From positions 1-9,168 of the forward strand of contig JABZYY010000041.1 in the NCBI GenBank assembly GCA_015264885.1: a stretch of DNA of 9,168 nt. The letters run 5' to 3'. The translations under genes and the position numbers were made by a program. This document shows positions 3,450 to 9,168 of this stretch, one piece after another; position 1 is the first letter of the stretch, and every line of letters begins with the position of its first letter. The DNA comes from Streptococcus sp. (lineage in GTDB: Bacteria > Bacillota > Bacilli > Lactobacillales > Aerococcaceae). The notes under the pieces were generated by a model that worked only from the letters and a program-made list of their open reading frames with translations, was not told where the DNA came from and did no database searches.

Positions 3450-4451
3450 ATGACAGTTAAAGTTGGTATTAACGGTTTCGGACGTATCGGTCGTTTAGCA
3501 TTCCGTCGTATTCAAGATGTGGAAGGATTAGAAGTTGTTGCAATCAATGACTTAACAGACGCTAAGCAATTAGCTCACTTGTTAAAATATGATTCAACTC
3601 AAGGACGTTTCAACGGTGAAGTTGAAGTGTTAGATGGAGCTTTCCGCGTTAACGGTAAAGAAGTTAAAGTACTTGCTAACCGTAATCCTGAAGAATTACC
3701 ATGGGGTGAACTAGGCGTTGATATCGTATTAGAATGTACTGGTTTCTTCACTTCTAAAGAAAAAGCTGAATTACACTTAAAAGGTGGCGCTAAACGCGTT
3801 GTTATTTCTGCACCTGGTGGAAATGACGTTCCTACAGTTGTATTCAACACAAACCACAACATTTTAACAGGTAAAGAAACTGTTATCTCTGGTGCTTCAT
3901 GTACTACAAACTGCTTAGCTCCAATGGCTAAAGCATTAAACGATAAATTCGGTATCGTTGAAGGTTTAATGACAACAATCCACGGTTACACTGGTGACCA
4001 AAACACATTAGACGCACCTCACGCTAAAGGTGACTTACGTCGTGCTCGCGCTGCAGCAGTTAACATCGTTCCTAACACAACAGGTGCTGCTAAAGCTATC
4101 GGATTAGTAATCCCAGAATTAAACGGAAAATTAGACGGAGCTGCACAACGTGTTCCTGTTCCAACAGGTTCATTAACTGAATTAGTAACAGTTTTAGAAA
4201 AACCAGTTACTGCTGAAGAAATCAACGCAGCTATGAAAGAATTAGCTAACGAATCTTACGGATACACTGAAGATCCAATCGTATCTTCTGATATCGTAGG
4301 TATCACTTATGGTTCATTATTCGATGCAACTCAAACTAAAGTAATGACTGTAGGCGACAAACAATTAGTTAAAACTGTTGCTTGGTACGATAACGAAATG
4401 TCATACACTGCACAATTAGTTCGTACTTTACAATACTTCGCAAAACTATAA
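3450..4451 (+). CDS. gap: Glyceraldehyde-3-phosphate dehydrogenase, NAD-dependent
   Basis: This enzyme oxidises and phosphorylates glyceraldehyde-3-phosphate to 1,3-bisphosphoglycerate in the cytosol, reducing NAD. It forms homotetramers. The 333 residues have the usual length. The N-terminal Rossmann motif is NGFGRIGR (8-15), and Asp34 in the INDLTD stretch is typical of the NAD-using glycolytic type. The catalytic Cys151 is in SGASCTTN, with His178 in [10 protein letters not shown]. The C-terminal WYDNEMSYT motif is present. The start at 3450 has a full AGGAGG site. Leucine codons are nearly all TTA and the codon choice is strongly biased, as expected for one of the most abundant proteins. 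A stem-loop follows the gene at 4489-4521. Confidence 0.98.
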   Translation: MTVKVGINGFGRIGRLAFRRIQDVEGLEVVAINDLTDAKQLAHLLKYDSTQGRFNGEVEVLDGAFRVNGKEVKVLANRNPEELPWGELGVDIVLECTGFFTSKEKAELHLKGGAKRVVISAPGGNDVPTVVFNTNHNILTGKETVISGASCTTNCLAPMAKALNDKFGIVEGLMTTIHGYTGDQNTLDAPHAKGDLRRARAAAVNIVPNTTGAAKAIGLVIPELNGKLDGAAQRVPVPTGSLTELVTVLEKPVTAEEINAAMKELANESYGYTEDPIVSSDIVGITYGSLFDATQTKVMTVGDKQLVKTVAWYDNEMSYTAQLVRTLQYFAKL

Positions 4452-4488
4452 TTTAAACTATAGATTTAGCTAATCGTATCTATTTTCT

Positions 4489-4525
4489 CAGGGCGATGGA
4501 AGCATTCGCTTCCTCGCCCTGTTTT
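4489..4525 (+). terminator. Strong stem-loop between gap and pgk (partial terminator or mRNA 3' stabiliser)
   Basis: CAGGGCGA (4489-4496), one bulged T, then GGAAGC (4498-4503) pair with GCTTCC (4508-4513) and TCGCCCTG (4514-4521) around an ATTC loop, giving 14 base pairs. Only four T residues follow (4522-4525). Because pgk to gpmI have no visible promoter of their own, full termination is unlikely. The structure probably lets gap mRNA exceed the downstream genes. Confidence 0.65.
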
Positions 4526-4576
4526 CATAATGTGAGTAATGCACTCGCTCCAAATAAAAATGTAGGAGGCTATTTT

Positions 4577-6553
<1,977 letters not shown>

Positions 6554-6554
<1 letters not shown>

Positions 6555-8083
6555 TGGCAAAATCACCAGTTGCAATCATTATCTTAGATGGGTTCGGATG
6601 GAGACCAGAGGTTGAAGGTAATGCCGTTGCACAAGCAAAAAAACCAAATTTTGATCGTTATTATAACGAATTCCCTCATACAACATTAAAAGCTTCTGGA
6701 TTAGATGTAGGTCTACCAGATGGCCAAATGGGGAACTCAGAAGTAGGTCATACAAACATCGGTGCTGGACGTATCGTTTACCAAAGCTTAACTCGTATCG
6801 ACAAAGCAATCCAAGAAGGCGAATTCGAATCAAACCCAGCATTAAACGGTGCATTTAACCACGTAAAAGAAAATGGCTCTGCATTACACTTATTCGGATT
6901 GTTATCTGATGGTGGGGTACACAGCCACATCAACCACTTATTAGCATTAGTGGAAACAGCTAAAGCAAAAGGAATCGACAAAGTGTACATTCATGCATTC
7001 ATGGATGGACGTGACGTAGACCCTAAAGCTGGTCCTTCTTACATCAAAACATTAGAAGACAAATTAGCTGAAGTAGGCGTTGGAGAAATCGCAACAGTGT
7101 CAGGTCGTTACTATGCAATGGACCGTGACAAACGTTGGGAACGTGTGAAATTAGCTTATGATGCAATCGCTCATAGCGAAGGCCCACAATTCGAAAGCGC
7201 ACAAGCTGTCATTGCTGATAGCTACGCTAAAGATGTGACAGACGAATTCGTCATTCCATCAGTAATTGTTAAAGATGGCAAACCAGTGGCAAAAGTTGAA
7301 AACAACGATGCAATCATCTTCTTCAACTTCCGTCCTGACCGTGCAATCCAATTATCAAATGCGTTCACTGATAAAGAGTGGACAAACTTTGATCGTGGAG
7401 CGCGTGCTACAAACGTTAAATTTGTGACAATGACTTTATATAACCCAAGCGTGGATGCAGAAGTTGCATTCCCACCAATTCCAATGACAAACGTTCTTGG
7501 TGAAGTGTTATCTAAAGCAGGTCTTGCACAATTACGTATTGCCGAAACTGAAAAATATCCACACGTAACATTCTTCATGAATGGTGGACGTAACGAAGAA
7601 TTCCCTGGCGAAAACCGTATTTTAATTCCTTCTCCAAAGGTTGCAACTTACGACTTGAAACCAGAAATGAGTGCTTACGAAGTAGGAGATGCATTATACA
7701 ACTCAATCATCAATGATGAAAATGATGCCATCATCTTAAACTTCGCAAACCCAGACATGGTTGGACACTCAGGAATGTTAGAACCAACAATCAAAGCGAT
7801 TGAAGCAGTGGACGAAAACTTAGGTAAAGTTGTCGACGCCATCCTTGAAAAAGGCGGTAGCGCAATTATCTTTGCTGACCACGGTAACTCAGAAACAATG
7901 ATTACACCAGAAGGAACACCACATACTGCACATACAACAGTGCCAGTACCAGTGATTGTTACGAAGAAAGGTGTAACATTACGCGAGGGTGGACGTTTAG
8001 CAGACGTTGCTCCAACGATGCTTGATTTACTAAATGTTGAAAAACCAGAAGAAATGACTGGTGAATCATTAATCGAAAAATAA
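6554..8083 (+). CDS. gpmI: Phosphoglycerate mutase, 2,3-bisphosphoglycerate-independent
   Basis: This enzyme converts 3-phosphoglycerate to 2-phosphoglycerate through a phosphoserine intermediate and needs Mn2+. It belongs to the alkaline phosphatase superfamily and is a cytosolic monomer. The start is ATG 6554, which overlaps the tpiA stop, with GGAGG inside the end of tpiA (6539-6543). It gives 509 residues, the usual length. Asp12 in IIILDGFGW and Ser62 in GNSEVGHTN are the first metal ligand and the nucleophile. [28 protein letters not shown] and [10 protein letters not shown] carry substrate and metal residues. In Bacillus and Listeria gpmI also lies between tpiA and eno, whereas streptococci use the unrelated cofactor-dependent enzyme, so this gene helps narrow the host. 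Confidence 0.98.
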
Positions 8084-8127
8084 AGAAAACCTTATCAAAG
8101 GTTGAAACTCTGATGATTTTCGATTAA
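8069..8127 (+). repeat. Long-range inverted repeat across the gpmI-eno gap
   Basis: TTAATCGAAAA (8069-8079), in the last codons of gpmI, pairs perfectly with TTTTCGATTAA (8117-8127), which overlaps the putative eno -10 box. Inside the loop lies a smaller perfect hairpin, AACCTT (8088-8093) with AAGGTT (8098-8103). No T-tract follows, so it is not a standard terminator. Confidence 0.5.
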
Positions 8128-8130
8128 AAT
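8102..8130 (+). promoter_or_regulatory. Probable separate promoter of eno
   Basis: TTGAAA (8102-8107) and TAAAAT (8125-8130) are separated by exactly 17 bp and lie 40 bases before the eno ATG. Together with read-through from the operon this would give eno an additional source of mRNA. Confidence 0.6.
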
Positions 8131-8166
8131 AATAACGTACAAAATAAATATTAAAGGAGTTAATAA

Positions 8167-9168
<1,002 letters not shown>

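Noticed and set aside
4496..4576. Upstream in-frame extension of pgk from ATG 4496
   Set aside because: The extra 27 residues are encoded by the gap-pgk stem-loop, have no ribosome binding site and do not belong to the family; ATG 4577 follows AGGAGG and gives the normal N-terminus.

Overview
The window suggests a low-GC Gram-positive bacterium of the order Lactobacillales. Signs are AT-rich DNA, strong AGGAGG-type ribosome binding sites, a TTA-dominated leucine codon bias in the glycolytic genes, a tRNA gene without an encoded CCA, and the gene order cggR-gap-pgk-tpiA-gpmI-eno. Carnobacteriaceae, Aerococcaceae or Enterococcaceae are my best guesses; the genus cannot be fixed from the sequence alone.

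The right two thirds (about 2281-9168) is the central glycolytic operon. A promoter with an extended -10 drives cggR, a SorC-type repressor that answers to fructose-1,6-bisphosphate. It is followed by gap, pgk, tpiA, gpmI and eno (cut by the window edge), which together carry triose phosphates to phosphoenolpyruvate. A strong stem-loop sits between gap and pgk. tpiA and gpmI overlap by one base. eno appears to have its own promoter in addition to read-through.

The left third (1-2280) is an accessory strip. From left to right it holds: the 5' end of an IS3-family (IS150-like) insertion sequence on the minus strand, with its tip, orfA, a programmed -1 frameshift site and the first codons of orfB; a 3' fragment of an unidentified gene with its terminator; a small transcription unit of three very short ORFs plus a 64-residue HTH-like protein behind a palindrome-rich promoter; a terminator that can work in both directions; five AACG repeats spaced exactly 10 bp apart that run into the 3' end of a minus-strand tRNA-Arg(CCG); and a broken HigB/RelE-like toxin with an intact HTH antitoxin behind a double palindrome.

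The most novel-looking part is the small transcription unit at 776-1348. One of its peptides (883-963) has a basic N-terminus, a hydrophobic core and a tail EWTIEWGG, which resembles streptococcal SHP-type pheromone precursors. It overlaps an 11-codon leader ORF by ATGA and precedes a tryptophan-rich one-span membrane peptide and the small regulator. The tRNA gene with phased repeats suggests the strip may be an edge or remnant of an integrated element, but no integrase is visible.
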